Below, in pieces: positions 25,907 through 34,069 of a stretch of 64,000 nt of DNA. The stretch lies in the NCBI GenBank assembly GCA_017303555.1, contig JAFLCN010000006.1, positions 96,180-160,179 of the forward strand, written 5' to 3'. Both the position numbers and the translations under genes were made by a program. Each line of letters starts with the position of its first letter. Position 1 is the stretch's first letter. Source of the stretch: Planctomycetota bacterium (GTDB lineage Bacteria; Planctomycetota; Phycisphaerae; Phycisphaerales; UBA1924). The notes beneath the pieces were generated by a model that saw nothing but the letters and a program-made list of their open reading frames with translations, was not told the origin of the DNA and searched no databases.

Positions 25907-26493
25907 TTCGACCTGCACGCATAATTGCTCCAGCAGTTTTTGTGTTCTTCCCCCTATTGTGGATTGGGGTCTACCGATCTCAAAACACCACTTCGCGGGT
26001 GTGGTTGCAGCGATACACTTTGGATGCGGGCGCGGCATTTGTAACGTTGCAGTCAGAGCAGCGAGGAGTCTTTCCAATATGGGGATACAAAAAATGGACT
26101 GGGCGAATCATATGGAATGAGGACAATGTTTCGACGGCGACAACCAAGCGAAACCAACAATTGGTGGATAGAGCACGCGCGGATTTGTTAGTACTTTCGG
26201 GTTTGTCATCGGTTCCAGACCAGCATGTTGATATTGGTGGCGTCTGGATATTTTCGGAGACGAAGCTCAACTTGTGGATGATTTGTACTGTTATTTGGGG
26301 CGTGGCGGGCGTTATGTTTGGGTGGTTAATCGTTGTGCGTGTTTGTAGTTCTATAGCAAAGAACAGACAGCGACGGTGGGAACAATCTGTCGCGGCGTCC
26401 GTTTGTCCGCAATGTGGTTATTCTCTTGATACTGGCAAGAACTGTTCGGAGTGTGGCTTTGGAAAAGGGACTCAAGCATCCAACATGCGCTGA
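25903..26493 (+). CDS. Two-helix membrane protein with zinc ribbon; possible immunity protein
   Basis: 196 residues. Its ATG overlaps the stop of the RHS-toxin gene by four bases (ATGA), the usual layout of toxin and immunity genes. One membrane helix is at about 8-26, an extracytoplasmic domain follows (about 30-125), a second helix lies at about 126-152, and the cytoplasmic end carries CPQCGYSLDTGKNCSECGFG, a two-CxxC zinc ribbon. That ribbon is common on planctomycete membrane proteins (compare the gene at 45614), so it is not evidence of immunity by itself. AT-rich like the toxin domain. Protection against the peptidase is inferred from position only. Confidence 0.55.
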   Translation: MIRPARIIAPAVFVFFPLLWIGVYRSQNTTSRVWLQRYTLDAGAAFVTLQSEQRGVFPIWGYKKWTGRIIWNEDNVSTATTKRNQQLVDRARADLLVLSGLSSVPDQHVDIGGVWIFSETKLNLWMICTVIWGVAGVMFGWLIVVRVCSSIAKNRQRRWEQSVAASVCPQCGYSLDTGKNCSECGFGKGTQASNMR

Positions 26494-26495
26494 TA

Positions 26496-26562
26496 CAAAT
26501 TCCGATTGCATATTGCGTTTCTTTGCATTCGGGCTCCCAATTGTCCACAGGGGGAGGTGTCA
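26496..26562 (+). repeat. Decayed end of the MITE family
   Basis: AAATTCCGATTGCATATTGC and the following TTTCTTTGCATT, then a damaged ...GGGGGAGGTG palindrome half, align with the left part of the element at 62064-62225. The right end is not recognisable. Confidence 0.6.
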
Positions 26563-26645
26563 TTGGCCTGCTCCCCGAATTCTGATCCAGCGCCCATGAA
26601 AGTCCCGACCGGCCGCGGCAACCCCGTGCGAATCTGGACCATGAG

Positions 26646-26810
26646 ACGGACATGGCTTTTGCGGAACAAATCATGCGAAAGCTGCTTGAAGCGGACGCGA
26701 TGGCCGCGGCGGGCCGGGACGTCGCGCAGGTCATCCTGCACCTGGGCGTAAGCGAGCAGAAGTGCCGATGGTGTCGCAGCGACCGAACGATGGGCGCGAT
26801 CGGCAGCGCA
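26646..26810 (+). pseudogene. Remnant of an IS3-family transposase orfA
   Basis: One frame reads AEQIMRKLLEADAMAAAGRD then VAQVILHLGVSEQK, which matches the helix-turn-helix start of IS3-family OrfA (EQIIRKLREA...VAEV...LGVSEQT). The match breaks off after SEQK; a different frame then carries RQRKGELRREV, which suggests a frameshift. No OrfB, no intact terminal repeats. It lies between the RHS module and tRNA-Ser. Confidence 0.6.
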
Positions 26811-26946
26811 AGGGGGAACTGCGGAGGGAGGTTCCGGGGAAGGGGGGCAGATTGTGCAGACTGCGGACTCTGCGGCGTTGCACACGAGCGCAGAACCGGG
26901 GCCGAGTCCGCGCGAGGGGGCTCGAGAATCGGAAGACGAAATCAAG

Positions 26947-27033
26947 CGGAGAGGGGGGGATTCGAACCCCCGATACACTTGCGCGTATACAGCATTTCCA
27001 GTGCTGCTCCTTCAGCCGCTCGGACACCTCTCC
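26947..27033 (-). tRNA. tRNA-Ser (GGA)
   Basis: 87 bases. On the minus strand GGAGAGG pairs with CCTCTCC as the acceptor stem. The D arm has GAGCGGCTGAAGG, the anticodon loop reads CTGGAAA (anticodon GGA), a long variable arm typical of serine tRNAs follows, and the T arm has GGGGGTTCGAATCCCCC. The 3' CCA is not encoded. The 3' end faces the RHS insert. Confidence 0.95.
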
Positions 27034-27049
27034 GGAGAAGGGCGGGAGT

Positions 27050-27826
27050 TTAGGACGCAAACGCGGTGCTGTCTTTGGGGCGGGGCGTCAGTCGTTCGGC
27101 GAGGCGCGAACCCCAGCGGGACCGCATGGCGACCGAAGCGATCCACCAACCGAGCCCCGCGCCCACCAAGACGTCGCTCGGGTAGTGTGCTCCCAGGACG
27201 ACGCGGGCGGTGCAGACCAGGATGACCAGCACGATGCAGAGCCAGCGCAGCTTGGAATAGAGGATTGTGAGCGTGACGGCGAGGGATGCCGCGGCGAGCG
27301 CGTGGCTGCTGGGCATCGACCAGAGGTCGCTCGCGACGCCGCTGCCGTAGTCCCAGGCGTGGATGAGTGCGCGCGAGCCGTCCTTGAGTTCGACGGGGTA
27401 CTTGCCGATCGGGCCCAGGACGTACATCGGGTCGTTGAAGAGCGGGCGCGGGCGGCCGATGAAGATCTTGAGGAGGTGGCCGAGCACGCCGGCGAGGGTT
27501 GCCGCGGCGATCCAGTCGTAAAGGCGCGACCATTTCCAATCGGTGGGGCGGCGGTCGAGGATGAGGAAGACCAGCATCAGGATGACAACGCTGCTGATCG
27601 CGCCGAACTGCTGGAGGAATTCGAGCTCGCGTTTCAGATCGCCGCCGACGCGGTGAGAAGAGGTCCAGGCGCGGACAGCGCCGTCGAGCGGGATGATCGA
27701 GAGGCCGGCGATGATGGGCAGGACGGGCCAGAAGCCCGGGCCGATGAGCGAGCCGGGTTCGAGCAGCGGATCGTCGGGGCGCTCGCTCTGTGGCGCCGCG
27801 TTGAATTGGTTGCCGGCTTGATCCAT
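27050..27826 (-). CDS. PAP2-family membrane phosphatase
   Basis: 258 residues from ATG 27826. About six hydrophobic segments surround the three phosphatase motifs: KIFIGRPRP (motif 1), SMPSSHA (motif 2, with the catalytic His) and RVVLGAHYPSDV (motif 3, with the second His and the Asp). These enzymes remove phosphate from lipid phosphates such as undecaprenyl pyrophosphate or phosphatidate at the membrane surface; the exact substrate cannot be read from sequence. It is divergent from the glycosyltransferase gene, whose lipid-linked sugar donors such a phosphatase could help recycle. A 12 bp tandem array lies 18 bases before the start codon. Confidence 0.88.
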   Translation of the reverse strand: MDQAGNQFNAAPQSERPDDPLLEPGSLIGPGFWPVLPIIAGLSIIPLDGAVRAWTSSHRVGGDLKRELEFLQQFGAISSVVILMLVFLILDRRPTDWKWSRLYDWIAAATLAGVLGHLLKIFIGRPRPLFNDPMYVLGPIGKYPVELKDGSRALIHAWDYGSGVASDLWSMPSSHALAAASLAVTLTILYSKLRWLCIVLVILVCTARVVLGAHYPSDVLVGAGLGWWIASVAMRSRWGSRLAERLTPRPKDSTAFAS

Positions 27827-27843
27827 TCTCGCAGATTGTTGCC

Positions 27844-27903
27844 GGTCGCGTGGCCGGTCGCCGAAACGGTCGCTCCACTGGTCGCTCCACTGGCCGCTTG
27901 ACA
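27844..27903 (-). repeat. 12 bp tandem array in the leader of the PAP2 gene
   Basis: Five units of the GGTCGCTCCACT type (plus-strand reading), two of them identical, lie between the divergent PAP2 and glycosyltransferase genes, 18 bases upstream of the PAP2 start. Confidence 0.85.
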
Positions 27904-27962
27904 GTTGGCGCGAGCGCCCTTCCAATTCACACTTGGAATCCACGCTCCAACCGAACCGAACG

Positions 27963-29735
27963 ATGACGGAGCCCCCCTCGGTGCTGCGCCGATTGGCCGA
28001 GTCGTCGTTGGCGCTGCCTCTGCTCGTGCTGCTGTGCCTCGGGGCGTATCTGCCGGGGCTGTTCTCGATTCCGCCGATCGATCGGGATGAATCGCGGTTT
28101 GCGCAGGCGAGCCGGCAGATGTTCGAGAGCGTGGCGCTCCCGGCCTCGATGCAGGACGCGGCGATGCACGGGGGCGGGCTTGCGGTGCCGCAAGTCCAGA
28201 GCAGGCCCAGGCTGAACAAGCCGCCGCTGATCTATTGGTTGCAGACCGCAAGTGCCGCGGCAGGGACGGGCGGGAATCCGTTGCACGACGCGATCTGGAT
28301 GTACCGCGTGCCGGGCGTGCTGTGCGCGATCGGCGCGGCAATCGCGACGTGGCGGCTCGCGCTGTTGATGTGCGCGGGAATGAAAGAGGCCCGGATAATC
28401 GCATGGATCGCCGGCGCGGGGCTGGCGGTCAGCCCGGTGGTCATCATCGATGCGCACCAGGCACGCGCGGATCAGTTGCTGCTGCTGACGGTGGTGCTCA
28501 CGCAGTGGATGCTGTGGAAGATCGCGAGCGGCGACCGGCGATTGGCGGTCGCGGCGGCGTTCTGGTTCTTCATCGCGCTCGGGGTGCTTGCCAAGGGGCC
28601 GATCACCCCGTTGATCGCTGCGTTCACGGCGCTTGCCTGGAGCGCTGCGAGGCGGGAATGGCGCTGGCTTTCGACGCTCCGTCCGGTGCTCGGACTCGGA
28701 TTGATCGCGCTGGTTGTGGGTCCGTGGGTGTACGCGGTCGCGGCGCACGTGGGCTTTGAGAACTACTGGCGCACGATCTGGAACGAGACGGTCGGGCGGA
28801 GTGTGGAAGGGCAGGAAGGACACTGGGGGCCGCCCGGGTACCACCTGCTGCTGATGTTCTTTTTGCTGTGGCCGGTCTCGCTGGGCGCGCCGGGCGCGCT
28901 GGTGGTGTTCTGGAGGTGCATGTGGCGCGAGAAGAGCGAGAGTGTGCGCGCGGGGCTCTGCCGCGCTTCGCGGGAACGGCCGCGGGATGCGTTCTTGCTC
29001 GCGTGGATCATTCCCGGATGGATCATGTTCGAGCTTGTGAGCACGAAGCTGCCTCACTACACGCTGCCCCTGTTCCCGGCGCTCTGCATTCTGAGCAGCG
29101 CGTGGCTTGTGGAAGTTGCGACGCGTGCGCGGGCCATCGGAGTTGGTGCGGCGCCGAGTGGGGCGTTCCTTCACTTGACGCGGTTCTGGTTCGGAACGGG
29201 CATGGTCGTGCTGTGCGCGATCGGCGTGCTCTCGCTCTCGCCGTCGTGGTGGGGGATGCTGGGCTGGTGGAAGGGGGCCGATCCTGACCAGCCGTTGCCC
29301 CGGACGAATTGGGTGCTGATCGTGCCGATCGCGTTCATGCTGATGTGCATGTGGAAATCCGGACGCGAGCTCGCCGGGCTGCGCACGGCGGAGGCGATCG
29401 GGCTGGCGTGCTGCGCGGTTGTGATCGGATTCGGGTTGCTGCTGGGCGTGGTGGCGCCGAGCGCCTTGTCGCTCTCGACACGGATCGTCGCGGTCATCGA
29501 GCCCGCGCACGAGCCGATCTCGCTCGTCGGGTACGGCGAGGACAGCATGATCTTTCTGACGAGGGGAAAAGCGGTTCGGCGCAGCCTCGAAGATGCGGCG
29601 CCGGGCATCGTCGTTCAATCCGTGGCGCGAGAGACCGAGGCAGCACCCGGCGTGAAACTGCTGCGGGGGTTCAATATCGCCAAGGGACGGTGCGAATCCG
29701 TCACCGTGAGCCGGACCGCCGGAGGCGCGCGATGA
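27963..29735 (+). CDS. Glycosyltransferase family 39 (ArnT/PMT-like) membrane protein
   Basis: 590 residues from ATG 27963; an in-frame start at 27933 is possible. A first membrane helix is followed by the family signature PPIDRDESRFAQASRQM, in which the Asp-Glu pair is the expected catalytic/metal site, and then PRLNKPPLIYWLQ. About ten further membrane helices follow, with LAKGPITPLI and HYTLPLFPAL typical of polyprenyl-phosphate-sugar transferases, and a short periplasmic C-terminal domain. It would transfer a sugar from a lipid carrier to lipid A, a glycan or a protein; the acceptor is unknown. The stop codon overlaps the truB start (ATGA), so the two are co-transcribed. Confidence 0.88.
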   Translation: MTEPPSVLRRLAESSLALPLLVLLCLGAYLPGLFSIPPIDRDESRFAQASRQMFESVALPASMQDAAMHGGGLAVPQVQSRPRLNKPPLIYWLQTASAAAGTGGNPLHDAIWMYRVPGVLCAIGAAIATWRLALLMCAGMKEARIIAWIAGAGLAVSPVVIIDAHQARADQLLLLTVVLTQWMLWKIASGDRRLAVAAAFWFFIALGVLAKGPITPLIAAFTALAWSAARREWRWLSTLRPVLGLGLIALVVGPWVYAVAAHVGFENYWRTIWNETVGRSVEGQEGHWGPPGYHLLLMFFLLWPVSLGAPGALVVFWRCMWREKSESVRAGLCRASRERPRDAFLLAWIIPGWIMFELVSTKLPHYTLPLFPALCILSSAWLVEVATRARAIGVGAAPSGAFLHLTRFWFGTGMVVLCAIGVLSLSPSWWGMLGWWKGADPDQPLPRTNWVLIVPIAFMLMCMWKSGRELAGLRTAEAIGLACCAVVIGFGLLLGVVAPSALSLSTRIVAVIEPAHEPISLVGYGEDSMIFLTRGKAVRRSLEDAAPGIVVQSVARETEAAPGVKLLRGFNIAKGRCESVTVSRTAGGAR

Positions 29736-30466
29736 GCGCGGACACGGCTTATGGCCCGAACCCCGCGCCAACACCGGCGGGCGTGCTCGTCATCGACAAG
29801 CAGCCGGGATTCACGTCGATGGATGTGTGCGCGATCGTGCGGACGCGACTGCGCCGGGGCGGGGCGCCCAAGCGGATCAAGGTGGGCCATGCCGGCACGC
29901 TCGACCCGCTGGCGACCGGCGTGCTGGTGGTGCTGGTCGGGCGCGCGACGCGGGCCGTGAACGCGCTGATGGCGACGGAGAAGGAGTACCGCACGAAGGT
30001 CGATCTCTCGCGCCGATCGACGAGCGACGATCTGGGCGGTGAATTGTCCGATGTGCCGGTGGCGTGCCCGCCCGATCGGGCGGCGGTCGAGGCGGCGCTG
30101 GAGCGCTTTCGGGGTGTTGTTCTGCAGACTCCGCCCCAGTTCTCGGCGATGAAGGTGGGAGGGCGGCGTGCGTACGCGCTGGCACGCGAAGGCGAGCACG
30201 CGCCGCTCGCGGCGCGCCCCGTCGAGATCCACGAGATCGAGCTGCGGTCGTACGAGTGGCCGCTGGTGGAACTGCACATCCGCTGCGGCAAGGGCGTGTA
30301 CATCCGAAGCCTCGCCCGCGATCTGGGAATCGCGCTCGGAACCGGCGGGATGCTGACCGAGCTGCGCCGAACGCGGGTGGGAACGTTCGAGATTCTGGCC
30401 GCGAAAACGCTGGATGAGCTGCCCCAGGTGCTGGTGCAGGAACACCTTGCGCCGCTGGCCGAGTAA
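29732..30466 (+). CDS. truB: tRNA pseudouridine-55 synthase
   Basis: 244 residues. The start (ATGAG) overlaps the end of the glycosyltransferase gene by four bases. It opens with GVLVIDKQPGFTSMDV, then KVGHAGTLDPLATGVLVV with the catalytic Asp, KEYRTKVDLSRRSTSDD, QTPPQFSAMKVGGRRAY and IRCGKGVYIRSLARDLG, all hallmarks of TruB. It isomerises U55 in the T loop of nearly all tRNAs. It is shorter than E. coli TruB (314 residues) because the C-terminal PUA extension is absent, which is common. Confidence 0.95.
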   Translation: MSADTAYGPNPAPTPAGVLVIDKQPGFTSMDVCAIVRTRLRRGGAPKRIKVGHAGTLDPLATGVLVVLVGRATRAVNALMATEKEYRTKVDLSRRSTSDDLGGELSDVPVACPPDRAAVEAALERFRGVVLQTPPQFSAMKVGGRRAYALAREGEHAPLAARPVEIHEIELRSYEWPLVELHIRCGKGVYIRSLARDLGIALGTGGMLTELRRTRVGTFEILAAKTLDELPQVLVQEHLAPLAE

Positions 30467-30560
30467 GGCACCGCGAAGCGAGCCGAACGTACCCGATGCT
30501 CGTTCGCACGCGCTCGACCGGGACGCGGGCATTTTCCGAAGAGCACGCGGAGAAGCGGTT

Positions 30561-30833
30561 CTAACCCGCGAGCGCCCGGAGGATCGCGATTGAAACCGCG
30601 GGGTCTATGGATTCGCAGCGGAAATCGGCGCCCGCGAAATGGATGGTGGCGCCGAGTTCGGGCGCCTCGATGCTGCCGCCGTCGCGTGCGAGAGCTTCGA
30701 GTTCTCGGGGCAGGTCGGTCGCGCGGGCGAGCACTTCACGCGTGCTGCCCGCGTGGTGCAGAATGAGCCGATGGACGGAGTTCTCGGCCAGGAGCCCGCA
30801 GAGCGAGACGAGGCGGTCGGAAAGGTCGCGCAC
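30561..30833 (-). CDS. Small protein of unknown function
   Basis: 90 residues from GTG 30833, chosen because GAGGA sits six bases upstream; a TTG at 30839 has no room for a ribosome site. It is soluble and mostly helical, starting RDLSDRLVSLCGLLAENS, then a mixed segment with ATIHFAGADFRCESIDP. No recognised family. It follows the membrane-protein gene by two bases and is probably co-translated with it. Confidence 0.55.
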   Translation of the reverse strand: MRDLSDRLVSLCGLLAENSVHRLILHHAGSTREVLARATDLPRELEALARDGGSIEAPELGATIHFAGADFRCESIDPAVSIAILRALAG

Positions 30834-30835
30834 GA

Positions 30836-32032
30836 TCAATCCTCGTCATCGGCTTCGCGCGAGGCCGAGGCATCCGCCGGTGCCGAGCCGAGCGAGAGAT
30901 CGGTCGGCATCGCCGTGCCGGGGACGACTCCCGGCACCCAGATGTCGGCGATGTTCTGCCCGTCCACCACTCGGCGAAGAAGCAGATAGATCACCGTGCA
31001 GCCGGTGAACAACACGCTGAAGCCGTACGCCGCGGCGATCGCCAGGGGGAGGCCGATCCAGAGCTTGAGAATCCACTCGGTCGCGTTGGCCGCGGGAGTC
31101 AGCGGATACGCGAGCAATCGGGGCGGCTCCTTGACCCAAGCGCCCGAGGCGGCCATCGCGAACGAGGTGATCCCCGATGCAACGGCGATCGAAACCGCGA
31201 TCGCGAGCATGCCGACGACCAGGGTGATGAGCGCGTAGAGGGCGTAGCGGATGGGCCGCGCGGGAACGTACGCGAACGCACGCTGCATCGCCTCGATCGC
31301 GTCGGCGCCCTCGCAGGCGACGGCGGGGACCATCAGCGGCGCGCCGAGCACGGTGAGGACGATGAGCGCCACCGCCAGCGTCGCACCGATGAGGGCAACA
31401 AAGAAGAGGAGCGCGCCGATGATCTGCGTCCAGCCGAACGAAAACAGCGCCACGCCCCCGAGCGCGATCAGCGCGTAGGCCAGTCCGACAAGCAGCAACG
31501 GACCCGCGAAGCAGAAGAGGAGCGAGATCCAGCGCTTGAGCGCGAAGCCGAGCGCCTCGACCCACGAGATCCGGACGCCGTGCGCGAAATCGCACGCGGC
31601 GATCCGCGCGATCGCTCCGCCCGCGATCAGCAGGATGATCACCGAGCCGATCGCGACCAGCGAGCCCCAGGAAAATTCTTCCCAGAGCTGTCCGGGAATT
31701 CGGATGATCCAGGTAAACGCGTGCTGCAGCGCCTCGCCGTCGGCGGTCTGGAGGCCCCGCATCAGATCGCGCCAGAAGCCGCCCGCGCCGCGTTCGAGTT
31801 CGTCGCTCAAGAGCGTGCCGACCGAGAGGCTGTTGGCCGGACGCCAGAGGCGCGAGAGGTCGCCGACGAGACTGGCCAGCAGAAGGCCGAAGAAGCCGAT
31901 CAGGATGCTCGCCGGGCGGAGGGCCAGCGCGGGCACACGCAAAAGCCTGGGCCAGAGAAGGTCTTCGGTCAGATCGGCGAGCGCGATGGGGCGGCTCATG
32001 CGGGGTTGATGGCCTGATAGCTCTTTGCTCAT
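30836..32032 (-). CDS. Multi-pass membrane protein of unknown function
   Basis: 398 residues from ATG 32032, preceded by AAGGAA. The N-terminal 30 residues are cytoplasmic (LADLTEDLLWPRLLRVPALAL). Seven or so membrane helices follow in three groups (about 40-65, 120-165, 180-330), with a middle cytoplasmic loop containing RAFAYVPARPIRYALYA. The tail is Asp/Glu-rich. The pattern resembles planctomycete membrane proteins of the DUF4013/YjgN sort, but I see no signature firm enough to name a family. It heads a two-gene operon with the 90-residue protein. Confidence 0.6.
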   Translation of the reverse strand: MSKELSGHQPRMSRPIALADLTEDLLWPRLLRVPALALRPASILIGFFGLLLASLVGDLSRLWRPANSLSVGTLLSDELERGAGGFWRDLMRGLQTADGEALQHAFTWIIRIPGQLWEEFSWGSLVAIGSVIILLIAGGAIARIAACDFAHGVRISWVEALGFALKRWISLLFCFAGPLLLVGLAYALIALGGVALFSFGWTQIIGALLFFVALIGATLAVALIVLTVLGAPLMVPAVACEGADAIEAMQRAFAYVPARPIRYALYALITLVVGMLAIAVSIAVASGITSFAMAASGAWVKEPPRLLAYPLTPAANATEWILKLWIGLPLAIAAAYGFSVLFTGCTVIYLLLRRVVDGQNIADIWVPGVVPGTAMPTDLSLGSAPADASASREADDED

Positions 32033-32151
32033 GCAGTTTCCTTGCAAGAAGGGGGCCGGATCGGGCCTGGAACGGCCCGGTCGAGGCGGGATGATGCTAA
32101 CGCGCTGGCGCGAGCCTTGCCCCGGGCCGGTTTCCGGCCGATGATGATGGC

Positions 32152-33027
32152 ATGCGAAAGGCCATCTTTGAGTGGGTCAGCCTCGTTCTGGCGGTGCTGA
32201 TCTTGGGTCCGGTCGCGGGAACCCTGCCCGCGATGCTCCGGTCTGCCGCCGGATCGGGCCAGACTTCGGCCCTGACGAGCACGACGCCGATTCTCGGCAT
32301 TGTGCTCGCGCTGGGCGGGTTGGCGCTCGCAACCGTCGTGGGCATGTTCGGATCCAAAACCGTGACCCGCCCGATGGGGATGGCGTGCGCGGGGTTTGTG
32401 CTGGTGTGGGTTGCGTGCCGCTTCGGACGCGCCGAGATGATCTTTCGGGAAAGCACCTCTCCGACGAACGCGGCCTGGCTGATGGCGCTCGAGGCGGCGA
32501 TCCTTGCGCTTCCGGCCTTGTGGGCGGTCACGATCGTGCAGCGCCCCAGGCCGTTCGAGTTCGATGAGGGCATTCTCGCGATCGCGGAAGTGCGATCGGG
32601 TCTCATGGATGGCCTGCGAGCCGTCGCACGCGACCACCGGGCGCTGCTCGCTGTTGTTGCTGCCGCGGCAGGGGCGGTGCTGGGCTGTTCGCTCGGGTCG
32701 ATCTCGCTCATGAAAGGGCAGTGCGTGTTTGCGGGCGTGCTGGCGGGCATCGGGGCGGGATGTGCCGGGGGCTTGCTGATCGCGGGGCTTGATTCGAGGC
32801 CTTCGCTCGCGCCGTACCTGGGCGTGCTGCTGGTTGCGATCGGCGCTCCCATCTTTGCGATCTTCAAGCACGGTGCGGGACTCGGAACAGCAGCGGTCAC
32901 CGGAGATCTGGTTCCGCTCGGAAGGTTGATCCCGATGGACTGGATCGCGGGAATGTTCCTGGGAGTTCCGTGGGGGCTGTCCTGGGTTTCGGGGATGGTG
33001 AAAGAGCACGTCCCGGCCACGGCCTGA
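32152..33027 (+). CDS. Membrane protein of unknown function
   Basis: 291 residues with six to eight hydrophobic helices (about 7-28, 44-66, 74-92, 106-125, 162-182, 188-210, 220-240, 268-285). Short polar loops, one with RPRPFEFDEGILAIAEVRSG. No known family recognised. It is divergent from the preceding membrane-protein gene and nearly touches the convergent lipoprotein gene (three bases apart). Confidence 0.6.
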   Translation: MRKAIFEWVSLVLAVLILGPVAGTLPAMLRSAAGSGQTSALTSTTPILGIVLALGGLALATVVGMFGSKTVTRPMGMACAGFVLVWVACRFGRAEMIFRESTSPTNAAWLMALEAAILALPALWAVTIVQRPRPFEFDEGILAIAEVRSGLMDGLRAVARDHRALLAVVAAAAGAVLGCSLGSISLMKGQCVFAGVLAGIGAGCAGGLLIAGLDSRPSLAPYLGVLLVAIGAPIFAIFKHGAGLGTAAVTGDLVPLGRLIPMDWIAGMFLGVPWGLSWVSGMVKEHVPATA

Positions 33028-33030
33028 GCG

Positions 33031-33951
33031 CTAACGAAACAACCGAAATTCGCTGGGCAGACGGGGCACAAGCACGAGGATCGCGCGGCGTTTGGGCCTC
33101 AGGCCGAACAGGGCGTCGCTGAGCAGGGCGTGTCCGAGCGTTGGAACATCGGGCGGGAGCGGTCCCGCGGCACCGGCATTCGGATCGGCTTCGGCCGCCT
33201 CGGCGGTTTTCTCGGGTTCCTTTTCGATGTAGTTTGGAAGCCGCGCGTCGCGTGACCAGTCGGCGTCGGGATACTCGGGGATCAGGAGCAGGCTCTGACC
33301 GCGCGCCAGTTCGAACGATGCGCTGAGAGAGGCCAGTGCCAGGCCGTCTTCATCGAGGGGGCGGCGCAGCGTGGGGCGGAGGGCGTCTTCGAGTTTCGCC
33401 GAGGTTTCTTTCTCCTCGACGTGGCGTCCCATGAGTTCGACCCGCAGGATCGCCGGGGTGGTGCCGTTCGCGAACGGGCCGGGGGCGACCCAGGCACGCC
33501 CGAGCAAACGGAGCTGGCCGCCGCCGAGGACGAGGTTGCCATCGGCCGATCGGATGGTCGCGTACGTCTGCCAGCCCTTGCTGGCGACGAAGATGCTCCA
33601 TTCCGAGCGGTCGCGGGAGGCCTGGGTCTCGGACTTGCCCCGCAGCTTGAGTGCCGAAGCGATCTGATCAAGGTCGCTTGTCGGGACCACGATCGCGCGA
33701 ATCCCGGAGTCCTTGAGTCGCTTGCGGGTGCGCGGGTCGATGGGCGAATCGGCCGACTCGAACGGTGCAAGCGTTCGTGCGAGCGAACCGGGCGTGTCTT
33801 CGATCGGCCAGAGACGGAGTTCGAGTCCGTCCGCTGCGTTCTGCTCGGCGATCGGAACTTGCACCGGCTCTTTGGGTTTGGATGCGCACGAGACGGCTGC
33901 GAGCGGCAGCAGCGCCAAGAGGAATTGGACATGTCGAAAAGTGATCCGCAC
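33031..33951 (-). CDS. Putative lipoprotein of unknown function
   Basis: 306 residues from GTG 33951. This start gives a proper lipoprotein signal (RHVQFLLALLPLAAVSCAS, lipid-anchored Cys near residue 22); starts further upstream would translate a tandem array. The mature part is soluble, alpha/beta, with a PRTRKRLKDSGIRAIVVPTS segment and a C-terminal LFGLRPKRRAILVLVPRLP. It may sit at the outer membrane. No family recognised. The next gene upstream is the LOG-family gene on the same strand, but the gap and array argue for a separate leader. Confidence 0.65.
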   Translation of the reverse strand: MRITFRHVQFLLALLPLAAVSCASKPKEPVQVPIAEQNAADGLELRLWPIEDTPGSLARTLAPFESADSPIDPRTRKRLKDSGIRAIVVPTSDLDQIASALKLRGKSETQASRDRSEWSIFVASKGWQTYATIRSADGNLVLGGGQLRLLGRAWVAPGPFANGTTPAILRVELMGRHVEEKETSAKLEDALRPTLRRPLDEDGLALASLSASFELARGQSLLLIPEYPDADWSRDARLPNYIEKEPEKTAEAAEADPNAGAAGPLPPDVPTLGHALLSDALFGLRPKRRAILVLVPRLPSEFRLFR

Positions 33952-33972
33952 CGGGTTCGGCGCTCCCTTTGC

Positions 33973-34035
33973 CCCACGGAACCGACCCACGGAACCGCCC
34001 CACGCAACCGACGTACGAACCGGCCCACGGATCGG
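33973..34035 (-). repeat. 12-13 bp tandem array in the lipoprotein gene leader
   Basis: Five units of the CCCACGGAACCGA type (plus-strand reading) with a 13-base period, 22 bases upstream of the GTG start at 33951. Confidence 0.8.
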
Positions 34036-34069
34036 CATCACGACGAGGCCGTCCGCACCGGGGCCAAAA

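Noticed and set aside
24225..26946. Integrase-type island with duplicated tRNA end
   Set aside because: I found no integrase gene and no second copy of the tRNA-Ser 3' end, so only a looser insertion is claimed.
27927..29774. Long minus-strand open frame of about 615 codons opposite the glycosyltransferase gene
   Set aside because: Arg/Pro/His-rich translation typical of an antisense shadow; the plus strand has clear family motifs.
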